A DNA stretch of 35,960 nucleotides from Candidatus Heimdallarchaeota archaeon (GTDB lineage: Archaea > Asgardarchaeota > Heimdallarchaeia > Heimdallarchaeales > Heimdallarchaeaceae), in NCBI GenBank assembly GCA_021399395.1, contig JAAFKJ010000120.1:1-35960 (forward strand), written 5' to 3'. This document shows positions 25,701 through 33,276 of the stretch, piece after piece. The position numbers and the translations under genes are program-made. The notes below the pieces were generated by a model. The model had not been told where the DNA came from, made no database searches, and worked only from the letters and a program-made list of their open reading frames with translations. How positions within the stretch are numbered: the stretch's first letter is position 1; each line of letters opens with the position of its first letter.

Positions 25701-27162
25701 GAGCTAAAATTACTTTCTCTCCTCGAAGTGTAAAAACATTTAAATTATATTCGACTGGTTTTTTACTTCCATCTTTATGGATTAAAAATCCTTCAAAAGT
25801 TACTTCTCCAAATTGTAGTAGACTTTTACCTATATCAGATTGACCTATAGTTTCTTCAGGACTTTGTAGTTCCTGAGGCGTCATCATCAATAATTCTTCT
25901 CTTGTGTAACCTGTCCATTTGCAAGCATTTTCATTGACTTCGATAAACTTACCGAGTTTGTTATCCTCAGTAATAGGATAAATTAGGATTGAATCAGCTG
26001 CATTCTCAAAAATCTGTCTGAATTTCTCTTCACTTGCAACCAGTTCAGCATTTTCTCTCTTTCTCTCTGTTATATCTCGTACAACCGTTAAACTAACTGT
26101 ATCATCACCTAATTCAAATAGATGCGCACTAATCTCAACAAAGAGCTCGTCACCCTTTTTTGTTATGTGATGACGCTCGAAAGTAAGTTTCTTTTTCTCA
26201 AGTAATTCTTGAGCAAATTCTGTTGTTTCCTCCTCACCTGACATATTGAAATTAGAAGGTTTAAGATCTGATATCTCATCTCTAGTATATCCATACATTT
26301 CTAGAGCTATATCATTAACTTCCATAATTTCATCAAAGGTACCATCAGTGTCTCTTCTAACAACAACCATACCGTCATTAGTATTGTGAAATATCTGTTT
26401 GAATCTTTCTTCACTAACTTGTAACTCATCACTGGTTAGTTTGGTATCAGTAATATCGGTAGCTAGTTCTACAGCTCCAATAAGAACACCATCATCACTG
26501 AAAACTGGATAACCTCTGATAAACCATATTTTATTGTCTGGTGTGATGACCTCAGCACTGTGTTCTACACCTGTATTCAAAGCTTTGACAACTGGACAAT
26601 TGTTACAGGGTATATCTGATTGATACCAGAGTTTATAGCAAATTTCACCCATTATTTCATTCGAGGTTTGACCAAGCAAATCACTAGCTATTTTATTTGA
26701 CCATATTATTTTAAGATCTGTGTCATAGAAAATAATGTGCTCTGTAAGAAAATCTAAAAACATCGATTTTTTAAATTCAGATGCAAGAAGTTTTGTTTCT
26801 CTTTGTTTGATTCTAGTAATATCTTCTGTTATTATAAAATATCTATTACTATTTTTTTCTTCTTTTACTGGATATAGGGTGTTTCTGATATACTTCCTTT
26901 TGTCATCCTTTAAGTCAATCCAAAATTCAATTTTTTGAGGAGAAGAGAGACTAGCTTCCTCGATAGTTGTCTTGATTTTCTTCAATCTATTTTTCTCATC
27001 TTTTGCAGCGTAAAATGTACAATTTTTCCCTAAAACTTCATCTATCTCTCGATCGATAATTTCTAAGAAGAATTGATTCGCATGAATAATCTTATCGTCT
27101 TTTACGATAGATATACCTATGTTTGTTTTATTGAATACCTCCCCTAGACCTTCTTCTGACAT
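22705..27162 (-). CDS. Multi-PAS sensor protein (11 PAS domains) with degenerate DHp-like C terminus
   Basis: About 1485 residues from the preferred ATG (the track's 1513-residue version adds an N-terminal 28-residue stretch). Eleven PAS/PAC units of about 120-130 residues follow each other, most joined by a helix ending in DITERK(K/R)xE and restarting with ESEE(K/R)FRQ. The second unit has an insertion CNNCP of the kind found in some redox- or metal-linked PAS domains. After the last PAS a DHp-like helix reads NIEDFAELVDRIRNPLMGVMGYAEL; archaeal kinases of this type have His in 'DHIRNPL', and here it is Arg. No ATP-binding kinase domain follows, and the end is acidic. It has no membrane helix, so it is probably a cytoplasmic sensor or scaffold rather than a kinase. 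Confidence 0.85.
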   Translation of the reverse strand: MSEEGLGEVFNKTNIGISIVKDDKIIHANQFFLEIIDREIDEVLGKNCTFYAAKDEKNRLKKIKTTIEEASLSSPQKIEFWIDLKDDKRKYIRNTLYPVKEEKNSNRYFIITEDITRIKQRETKLLASEFKKSMFLDFLTEHIIFYDTDLKIIWSNKIASDLLGQTSNEIMGEICYKLWYQSDIPCNNCPVVKALNTGVEHSAEVITPDNKIWFIRGYPVFSDDGVLIGAVELATDITDTKLTSDELQVSEERFKQIFHNTNDGMVVVRRDTDGTFDEIMEVNDIALEMYGYTRDEISDLKPSNFNMSGEEETTEFAQELLEKKKLTFERHHITKKGDELFVEISAHLFELGDDTVSLTVVRDITERKRENAELVASEEKFRQIFENAADSILIYPITEDNKLGKFIEVNENACKWTGYTREELLMMTPQELQSPEETIGQSDIGKSLLQFGEVTFEGFLIHKDGSKKPVEYNLNVFTLRGEKVILALARDMSERKRAQKEVELSEERFRQIFHNTNDAIFLSHLTSENESSQFVEVNDASIRWLGFERNELLTMSSIDITAPEERETNPEIISRIIDKGFATFETMLFSKDKKRIPVEISSHIFKLEDKQVILSIARDITERKRARRDLQESEEKYRRLVDTIPAAIISSDSNGNITFVNLEAVEIHGYNSEDEILGKKTNDLVSDEDKGFASIIMQKCIEDGFVHDVEYNIKRRDGTTLPAEFHAAAIKSTEGSITGFIGVVIDIAERKEAEEALKESEEKFRQIFQNAKDAIFIHSITKDGDIDNLLEINETACLWLEYSREELLESEVANQGVLDLHFLLEMKDNILDVGSVTFESRIQNKSGSIKPVEFSSHLFTLNNEQVLLSIARDITEQKKAEDSIKASEERYRTLVETSPDAIVLVDTDYKIQFANPQTAQMFEYDDVDSMIDLTPIDIIVREDLEDAFSTISDIINQKYSQIINLNALKKGGTRFPVKVNASYVADEEGKTLGVIAVIEDITERAKAELALKESEEKFRQTFDLSNDGIMLHDVKGNIIDVNQRAKDLLGYSKTEFLSLRIAQLHPVTEHEASKDAFEEVQDKGSVQFETVFRRKDGSQFPADVSSSFFEVGGIPVIQGIVRDITERKKAEQELVESEEKFRQLFNNANDAIFLTRVDKATKTTGNFIEVNDVACKLMEYSREELLDKKSLDITAPEDRDALAGSIEQFIKSGSATFESFQVTKSGVRIPTEISSHIFKLRDETVALSVLRDITERKQAEALLKESEERYRQLFHNANDIIAVISVPRDGTIGKFVEVNQVALTKTGYGQVEITKLQLDQVIKDIKIEEIKAYFKEMFEKDFITFERELQRKDGTNFPVEINATPFMLKGEISVLVTARDITERKRDEVLRNQAYSQIAQNIEDFAELVDRIRNPLMGVMGYAELSESMHSEVIIEEAKKIEEITKKISESYLETEQVRKIIKEQIDLIGDNNNSDQQNGESKEE

Positions 27163-27210
27163 CTGATTCACTTGAATAGATTTTTTTTTACCCCAGACTG
27201 AGAACCTTAC

Positions 27211-27220
27211 TAATATACTA
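27211..27220 (-). promoter_or_regulatory. TATA box of the multi-PAS gene
   Basis: Minus-strand TAGTATATTA about 50 bases before the ATG at 27162. The short leader then carries AAGTGA as a ribosome binding site. This supports the internal Met as the true start. Confidence 0.35.
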
Positions 27221-27302
27221 GTTGGTTCTACAAGAAGGTGTAGCATTATAATTTTAATAAGATTGTGTTGGTTCTAGTCGTAATTTTTTAAGTAGAAGAA
27301 TT

Positions 27303-28418
27303 TTATATGGTCCTTAAACCGGCTCTATCGAAAACATAGATGCTTTCAGCATAAACAATTATCTGAATTGTTGATTTTCTTTCAAATTCCTTTATAGTTT
27401 TTGTTACAAAAACGATTCTCTCTTCATTAAAATTAAGTGTTAAAATCTGCTGGTCTAGAACTTTTTCAACGTCTTCTATTATACATTCAAGAATGAGCAT
27501 ATTTTCTTCAATAGGTCGTTCAGAATCTAGTTCTCTCACTAACTCTGCTCTGAATCCAATTTCACCCTCTTCCAAACTATTTCTTGATACTATTTCTTCT
27601 ACTGAATTTGGTAATTCTATTTTCTTATCATTGTTTAATATCAGATTCTTATCCTTTTTGTGGAAAGATAGGAAATTCATAGGAAAATTACCAATAAATT
27701 CCGCCACAAATCTATTTTTCGGATTATTATATAATTCATCAGGAGAACCAATTTGAACTATCTCACCTTCATTCAGTAGAACAATTATATCTCCCAAAGC
27801 CATAGCTTCTGATTGATCATGTGTAACATAAATCATAGTTCTGTTTATCATTCCATGTAGTGTTCTGATCCATGTTCGCATTTCGTATCTTAATCTAGCA
27901 TCTATATTACTTAGAGGTTCATCAAATAAGAATAAAACTGGTTCTCGGATCAATTCTCTACCTATTGCAACTCGCTGTTTTTCCCCTCCTGAAAGCTGAG
28001 AAGGATATTTGTTTGTGTGTTCTTCGATATGAAGTAGTTTCAAGGTTTCTTCTACCTTTGCTTTTATTTCTTCATCACTGTAAATTCTCTTTTTGAAGAT
28101 TTGACCTTCTCTTTGACTCTCTAAAGGAAATCTAAGATTTTCACGTACTGTCATGTGGGGAAAAAGAGGATAGTTTTGAAAAACCATTGCTATATTTCGT
28201 TTATTTGCTGGTTTCTGTGTGATATTATCCTCTCCAAAAAATATTTTTCCTTCTGAAGGATATAGAAGTCCTGCTATTAATCTAAGCAAGGTTGTTTTTC
28301 CACTACCAGAGGGACCTAATATTACAAGGAAACTACTGTCTGGTATCTCTAAATTTACCTTATTGAGAGCTATCTTCTCCCCATATCTTTTTGTTAGATT
28401 TTTTGTTGTTACCTTCAT
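27303..28418 (-). CDS. ABC importer ATP-binding protein, MalK/UgpC type
   Basis: A 371-residue ATPase that powers the sugar-type importer encoded upstream. Walker A GPSGSGKT is at residues 35-42, the Q-loop Gln is at 81, the signature LSGGEKQRVAIGREL starts at 142, Walker B VLFLFDE is at 161-167, and the switch His is at 200 (YVTHDQSEAM). Residues about 240-371 form the C-terminal OB/TOBE-type domain that in MalK/UgpC proteins carries regulatory contacts. The ATG follows immediately after the permease stop codon (TAA-ATG) with GGAGA upstream, so translation is coupled. It is the last gene of the operon. The substrate is probably a sugar or glycerol phosphate derivative by family, but the sequence does not identify it. 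Confidence 0.93.
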   Translation of the reverse strand: MKVTTKNLTKRYGEKIALNKVNLEIPDSSFLVILGPSGSGKTTLLRLIAGLLYPSEGKIFFGEDNITQKPANKRNIAMVFQNYPLFPHMTVRENLRFPLESQREGQIFKKRIYSDEEIKAKVEETLKLLHIEEHTNKYPSQLSGGEKQRVAIGRELIREPVLFLFDEPLSNIDARLRYEMRTWIRTLHGMINRTMIYVTHDQSEAMALGDIIVLLNEGEIVQIGSPDELYNNPKNRFVAEFIGNFPMNFLSFHKKDKNLILNNDKKIELPNSVEEIVSRNSLEEGEIGFRAELVRELDSERPIEENMLILECIIEDVEKVLDQQILTLNFNEERIVFVTKTIKEFERKSTIQIIVYAESIYVFDRAGLRTI

Positions 28419-31400
28419 TTAAATCTCCCTAATATTTGTTGAACTGCCAAAACCACTTAGAAGATAATTTCTAAGGAATACAAAGATGATTAATAATGGA
28501 ATTACTACAAGGATAGAGGCTGCTGCAAACAATCCCCATTCAGGTGAACTTGACTCAATAGAACCCACAAACGTGAATATTTTTATCGGTAGAGTATATT
28601 TTGCTGGTGATTGTAAAAGAACAAAGGCTAATAGAAAACCATTCCAAGTTCTCAAGAAACTAAGAAGGAATGTTATTGCGATTGCAGGACCTGCTAAAGG
28701 TAATATTATCTTTCTTAAAACTCTGAACTTTGAGTTCCCCATTAATGTCGCAGATTCATCCAATTCTTTTGGTATAGAATCCATATACCCTTTTATTACC
28801 CAGAGAGCCAGAGGAATTGTATGTGTGCTGTAAGCTAGAATTATTCCAAAGTATGAGTCAATTAAACCCATATTATACATGATTAAAAAGAATGGAATTA
28901 GGGTCAAAATTCCTGTAAACATTTTTAGTGTAAAAACCCCGACCATAATCTCTTTTTTACCAGTGAAAGTATACCTAGAAAAAGCATATGCGGCCAGAGA
29001 AGTTAAACCAACACATAAGGTTGCAGATCCCAAGGAAATGAGCAATGAATTCAAGAAGTTTAAGTGAATTTGCTCTTGTGTAAATAATGAAGTAAAGTTC
29101 TCTAGAGTTGGATTATCTGGGAAAAATGATGTTGGAACCAGACTATCTCCTTTGGAAAAAGCAATCCAGAATATATTCCAAAGAGGTAAAAGAGTAACTA
29201 GCAAAATAGTAACTAAGAAGATAGTAATATTTCTGGGTTTTAAGATATTTTTTGCTAATTTCTGTATTTTGCTCTTATCAGAATCTGCTAAAGCAGTTAA
29301 ACCAAAACATAAGATTGCTGATCCCAGGAAAATGAGTAGTGGATTTAGGAAGTTTAGCTGAACTTGTTCTTGGGTGGATAACAGACTAAACCCAACATTG
29401 GAGAAATTATCCGGAGAAAAGATTATTGGTACCAAGCTACCTATGTTCGATAAAGCAATTCCGAATACATTCCAAAAGGGTAGAAGAGTAACTAGTAGAA
29501 TAACAATAAATAATATAGAATTAAATCGAGGTTTTGCGATATAATTTATCAGTTTCAGAATTTTGCTATTTAGGAACTCTATCCCTTTTTGATAGATCTT
29601 CGCTGCTCCTAATATATATGCTAATGAAAGTAAACTCAAGATAACAGTCCATCCCATAGGAACATTAGAGAATATAAATCCACACCAAAGTAGAGGCTGT
29701 AGAATAATTGCAGTCTTAAGTATGATTTTTGAAAAAAGACTGGCACATAATACTGTAACATAAACACCAAAAATCAACCACACTAACCATATATTTGCTT
29801 CTATCGTAAAAGCTGAAAGAAAGATGAAAATCGTTTGTAGAGTTACTATGACATGTAAAGGTGACAGTGTAATTAAATTCTGATCAATTTTATACAATAC
29901 ATTTTTGATCTTCTTAACTGCATTATTGGCAACAGTCTTAACCCTTTCAAGCAATTCTGGAAGAGTAAATGGGATTTTCGACAATTGAATATTTGATAGA
30001 ATATACATCTCTGCAACAATTATGAAAATATTCCAGTTGAATGCATACCACATCTGATAGAAGAAGAATTGCATTAAAGCCAGTATCAGATCAAGCAATA
30101 AAATATATCTCACCGTTTTGATGACTTGACTTTTGATCACGATACAAAAAATTGCCATAGTAAAATACAATCCTGCTAATATATAGTTTAAATAGGGATT
30201 CCAATAAATTCCAAAGTACCTGAACCCAAAGATTCCTGCTACAAGATATCCAATAGCTTGCAAGAAAAAGAGAACTATTATTATACTTCTATTCTTTGAA
30301 ACAGATTTTTTCTTTTCTGGATTGAATGTACTCTGTGTTCCCCTTGACATCTTTAACCATACCAAAACGAAAAAGAGCGTTAATAGACTCATAATTGTAG
30401 AGTATGCAGCTGCTATCCCGATATCTCTCCTCTCATAAAACATATAGAAAGTGAAAGTACTGAAAAGATCCGTAGCTCCAATTACACCAGCTTCGCTCGT
30501 ACCATATGATAATAATGGATAACCTTTCGTTAGTAAAAATGCTACATTGAAACTACCAAACGTTTTGATAATTTCGAGGATTATAGCTGGTAGTATAATA
30601 GGTTTGATTAAAGGAACAATTACCTTTCGTATTTTTGTTCCTTCAGAAATTTGGTCTATTTCTGCTAGGTCATTTATCTCCTTTGGTATGCTGCTTAAGC
30701 CACCTAAGAAGAGAGTAGTTATCAATGGTATTGAATCCCATACTTCCACAAAACAAGCTATAAACAACGTTGCATAAGGCTGTGTTAGAAGATTAAAATT
30801 GGTACCAAATAGAGTATTGAATAGAGACACACTTCCATTCCCGTGAATGAAGGTTCGCCAAGATAATATCTTGATGTATGATGGTATAGCCCATGGGATG
30901 TACAACATAAGATACCATAATTTTTTCCTTTTTACTTTGTACTGGATAATGTATGCTAAAATAAATCCCAAGATAATTTTCGCAACTATAATCAAAACAC
31001 TCCATACGAGGGTTGTGGTGAATGTTATGGGTAATTGAGGGTTTTCTGCAATGTGAGCATAATTATCAAACCCTGTTAATACAGGAGTTTCTCCTCGTTG
31101 TAAACTATAATCTGTAAAGGATAGAAAGATACCATAGAGTATGGGGTATACTTCCAATAGAACTAGTGCTAGGAGTGCTGGAAAAATAAAGATGTAGGCA
31201 ATCTTGTTGAAAGGAATATCTCTTTTAGCTATGAAAAAGAAGATAGCTACGAAAATAATGACAATGACTAATAACGATAATGAAGTTGCAAGTTTCGAAT
31301 ATTCCAAATTATCATCAAAACTTAAAAGAGTTTCAAATTGCTCAGATTCCCAGTATTGAACTTCAGATTCTGTGGTTATGAGGTAATCTCCTTGGTCAGA

Positions 31401-31880
31401 TGTTAAAGATACATTGACCAAATGAAGTGATATAGAATAAAGACTCGTAGGTTCAAGTCCTGTTATCCTAGTTTGAATAGTTTCTGCACCCTCATCTACA
31501 AGATATATTGAAAAATTCGAAGTCTGAAATTTTTGTGAGATGAATGTTTCATCCCCAATAGAGTAATTGACTTGAGAAAAATATTCTAGAGTTATATCTT
31601 GAGTGTCATTTAATATCACCATAGACCAAGTAAAGCTTTGATTTAGTGCAACATCATAGTAATCAATTCTGAAGCCATGGTAAATAGAAGAACTAGGACA
31701 AGTCCAATTAACTATAGCATATCTATCCCCTATTTCTATTAAGGAAGTTTCTTCAGATTGAGCGCTAACATTGTAATGATTTTGGAATAGCAGAGATACA
31801 AGCACAATACTGCCTATTATCAAAAACATAGACAGTTTCTTTTTAGCTATTTTTCTCTCTCTACTCCTATTACTATTCAT
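28419..31880 (-). CDS. Fused ABC sugar-type permease: MalF-like and MalG-like modules in one chain
   Basis: About 1153 residues from the preferred ATG (track: 1164 from 31913). After an N-terminal signal-anchor helix comes an extracytoplasmic beta domain with an Fn3-like signature (ITGLEPTSLYSISLHLV, near residue 160). The first permease module follows, with a degenerate EAA loop (DLAEIDQISEGTKIRKVIVP). Then about 8 further hydrophobic segments form a linker, then two tandem 98-residue copies of the MalG N-terminal segment, and finally the second module with EAA loop ELDESATLMGNSKFRVLRKIILP. In nearly all systems MalF and MalG are separate proteins. GAGG nine bases before the ATG at 31880 supports that start, overlapping the binding-protein stop by eight bases. 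Confidence 0.88.
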   Translation of the reverse strand: MNSNRSRERKIAKKKLSMFLIIGSIVLVSLLFQNHYNVSAQSEETSLIEIGDRYAIVNWTCPSSSIYHGFRIDYYDVALNQSFTWSMVILNDTQDITLEYFSQVNYSIGDETFISQKFQTSNFSIYLVDEGAETIQTRITGLEPTSLYSISLHLVNVSLTSDQGDYLITTESEVQYWESEQFETLLSFDDNLEYSKLATSLSLLVIVIIFVAIFFFIAKRDIPFNKIAYIFIFPALLALVLLEVYPILYGIFLSFTDYSLQRGETPVLTGFDNYAHIAENPQLPITFTTTLVWSVLIIVAKIILGFILAYIIQYKVKRKKLWYLMLYIPWAIPSYIKILSWRTFIHGNGSVSLFNTLFGTNFNLLTQPYATLFIACFVEVWDSIPLITTLFLGGLSSIPKEINDLAEIDQISEGTKIRKVIVPLIKPIILPAIILEIIKTFGSFNVAFLLTKGYPLLSYGTSEAGVIGATDLFSTFTFYMFYERRDIGIAAAYSTIMSLLTLFFVLVWLKMSRGTQSTFNPEKKKSVSKNRSIIIVLFFLQAIGYLVAGIFGFRYFGIYWNPYLNYILAGLYFTMAIFCIVIKSQVIKTVRYILLLDLILALMQFFFYQMWYAFNWNIFIIVAEMYILSNIQLSKIPFTLPELLERVKTVANNAVKKIKNVLYKIDQNLITLSPLHVIVTLQTIFIFLSAFTIEANIWLVWLIFGVYVTVLCASLFSKIILKTAIILQPLLWCGFIFSNVPMGWTVILSLLSLAYILGAAKIYQKGIEFLNSKILKLINYIAKPRFNSILFIVILLVTLLPFWNVFGIALSNIGSLVPIIFSPDNFSNVGFSLLSTQEQVQLNFLNPLLIFLGSAILCFGLTALADSDKSKIQKLAKNILKPRNITIFLVTILLVTLLPLWNIFWIAFSKGDSLVPTSFFPDNPTLENFTSLFTQEQIHLNFLNSLLISLGSATLCVGLTSLAAYAFSRYTFTGKKEIMVGVFTLKMFTGILTLIPFFLIMYNMGLIDSYFGIILAYSTHTIPLALWVIKGYMDSIPKELDESATLMGNSKFRVLRKIILPLAGPAIAITFLLSFLRTWNGFLLAFVLLQSPAKYTLPIKIFTFVGSIESSSPEWGLFAAASILVVIPLLIIFVFLRNYLLSGFGSSTNIREI
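28992..29531 (-). repeat. In-frame tandem duplication of 294 bases (98 codons) in the permease gene
   Basis: Copy 1 is 29238-29531 and copy 2 starts at 29237; similarity runs over the first 82 codons of each unit (29286-29531 and 28992-29237) with no gap. Shared segments include ILLVTLLP, SLVP, PDN, LNFLN and LGSA. Copies differ at many codons, so the duplication is not very recent. It repeats the first transmembrane helix and following loop of the MalG-like module. Confidence 0.8.
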
Positions 31881-33138
31881 CTTTATTTGCCTCAATATTC
31901 TGCTGAGCTTCATCTAATGTTGCCTGTATATCTTGATGATCTAATAAGATGAAGTTCAAAGCTGCTCTCATAAATTCTGAGTAAATTATGTAATAAGGGT
32001 CGAGGGGGTAATATTGACTATATTCTATTTGTTTCATTTGTTTGAGAATTAAAGGTTCATCCTGAACCAAAGGAGAACTTTCAAGTTCTTTCAAAGTTGG
32101 TACCTTATATTCCTCTGTCAATAGATTTTCTTGAACAGATGCTGAAGTTAAAAATCTTACAATGTCATAGCAAATATCTGGATTTTGTGTATCTTTTGAC
32201 ATACCCCACCCTTTAACTTCAACCATAGGTGTAATCCTCTGGTTTGTAGACGAGATTGTAGGTAAAACCTCTACTCCATAATTTACATCAAGTTCATTTA
32301 AAGCTGGAATATACCACCCTCCATAAATTAACATCCCTGCTTTATCGGTGGAAAAAGCCTGTGTTGCAGAACTGCTACTATCGTCGTATTTAACACATCT
32401 GTGAGTATATTTGAGGTCGTAGATATACTCTAGAGAATTGACAGAAGCAGTGTCATTTACTACAATATCACCTCCTTGGTATAATGGCCCATGATCAAAT
32501 CCATATTGAAAAGCAGGCCACATATATGGTGAAATGGTGGCCCAAGAAAGGCCGTAAACATCTTCTGGTCTATTGGTTAGATTAAGAGCAGTTTCCAATA
32601 ATTCTACACTTGTCCAATTTTCTTGTGGATAAGACTGAGCATTATTATCAAATAGATCTTTGTTATAGAAAAGTAGGATAGAATCAAACCAAAGAGGAAG
32701 ACCCCATAATTCATTATTATAACTCAACCCATTAATCCCAGAAGTAATGTATTCGGCTTCTTCTGATGGGGTGAGGAAATTAGTTAAGGACTGGATATAA
32801 CCTAGTTCAGCAAGTTCACCAAACCAAGATCCTTTAGCGAGAAAAATATCCGGAGCGTTCCCCGTTTGCGCGACATTGATGAATTTATCAATCCAACTTG
32901 ATGATGGTTGTTCAATAAAATTAATACTAATAGAAGGATTGCGAAGCTCATATTCTGCAATTGCTTCTCCAATAACATCTCCCCCTTCATACGTGTACCA
33001 TAATTCTATTACAATCTCATTGTCTCTTTGATTATAAAAACTGAAAAAAATCGCAGGAACTATCAAACTTAGTATTAGAACTGCAACTAGTGTTATTTTC
33101 AGATATTTTGAAACCATATCATGATTCACTTCTTTCAT
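31873..33138 (-). CDS. Extracellular solute-binding protein, family 1 (MalE-like)
   Basis: A 421-residue binding protein. A single N-terminal helix (residues about 11-33, TLVAVLILSLIVPAIFF) anchors or exports it; no lipobox Cys is present, so it is probably held by an uncleaved anchor or released after cleavage. The mature part shows the family pattern: a first strand EIVIELWYTYEGG, a domain-1 segment IDKFINVAQTGNAPDIFLAKG, and the substrate-cleft segment LWGLPLWFDSILLFYNKDLF. The many Trp and Tyr residues are typical for carbohydrate binding. It is the first gene of the importer operon and overlaps the permease gene. A TATA-like box (minus-strand GATTAAATAA) lies about 37 bases before the ATG. 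Confidence 0.92.
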   Translation of the reverse strand: MKEVNHDMVSKYLKITLVAVLILSLIVPAIFFSFYNQRDNEIVIELWYTYEGGDVIGEAIAEYELRNPSISINFIEQPSSSWIDKFINVAQTGNAPDIFLAKGSWFGELAELGYIQSLTNFLTPSEEAEYITSGINGLSYNNELWGLPLWFDSILLFYNKDLFDNNAQSYPQENWTSVELLETALNLTNRPEDVYGLSWATISPYMWPAFQYGFDHGPLYQGGDIVVNDTASVNSLEYIYDLKYTHRCVKYDDSSSSATQAFSTDKAGMLIYGGWYIPALNELDVNYGVEVLPTISSTNQRITPMVEVKGWGMSKDTQNPDICYDIVRFLTSASVQENLLTEEYKVPTLKELESSPLVQDEPLILKQMKQIEYSQYYPLDPYYIIYSEFMRAALNFILLDHQDIQATLDEAQQNIEANKDE

Positions 33139-33170
33139 TGAAAACTTTCTAATGAACGATAAAAGAAGAA

Positions 33171-33180
33171 TTATTTAATC
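33171..33180 (-). promoter_or_regulatory. TATA-like box of the ABC importer operon
   Basis: GATTAAATAA on the minus strand, about 37 bases before the ATG at 33138. Confidence 0.35.
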
Positions 33181-33245
33181 AATGTTTTGCATAGAACATG
33201 ACAGATATCTTTCATAAATACTTTAGAACTTGGGCTCTAGCAAAA

Positions 33246-33265
33246 ATTTAAAACTATTATAATAG
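33246..33265 (+). promoter_or_regulatory. TATA-like box and palindrome ahead of the SUOX-fold-like protein gene
   Basis: AATTTAAAAC centred 26 bases before the ATG at 33277 gives a leaderless start, and the perfect palindrome CTATTATAATAG (33254-33265) lies between box and start. The palindrome is pure A/T apart from its ends, so part of the symmetry may be chance. Confidence 0.35.
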
Positions 33266-33276
33266 ATTTACAATCA

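Noticed and set aside
22705-27162. Possible DNA repeat array or CRISPR because of recurrent similar segments
   Set aside because: The recurrences are the PAS-linker codons (DITERK...ESEEKFRQ) at about 370-base spacing, divergent at DNA level and in frame. No CRISPR-like short repeat with unique spacers exists.
27163-27246. N-terminal 28 residues of the track's PAS protein
   Set aside because: They precede a Met with a ribosome binding site, and the proposed TATA box lies inside this stretch, so translation from 27246 is unlikely.
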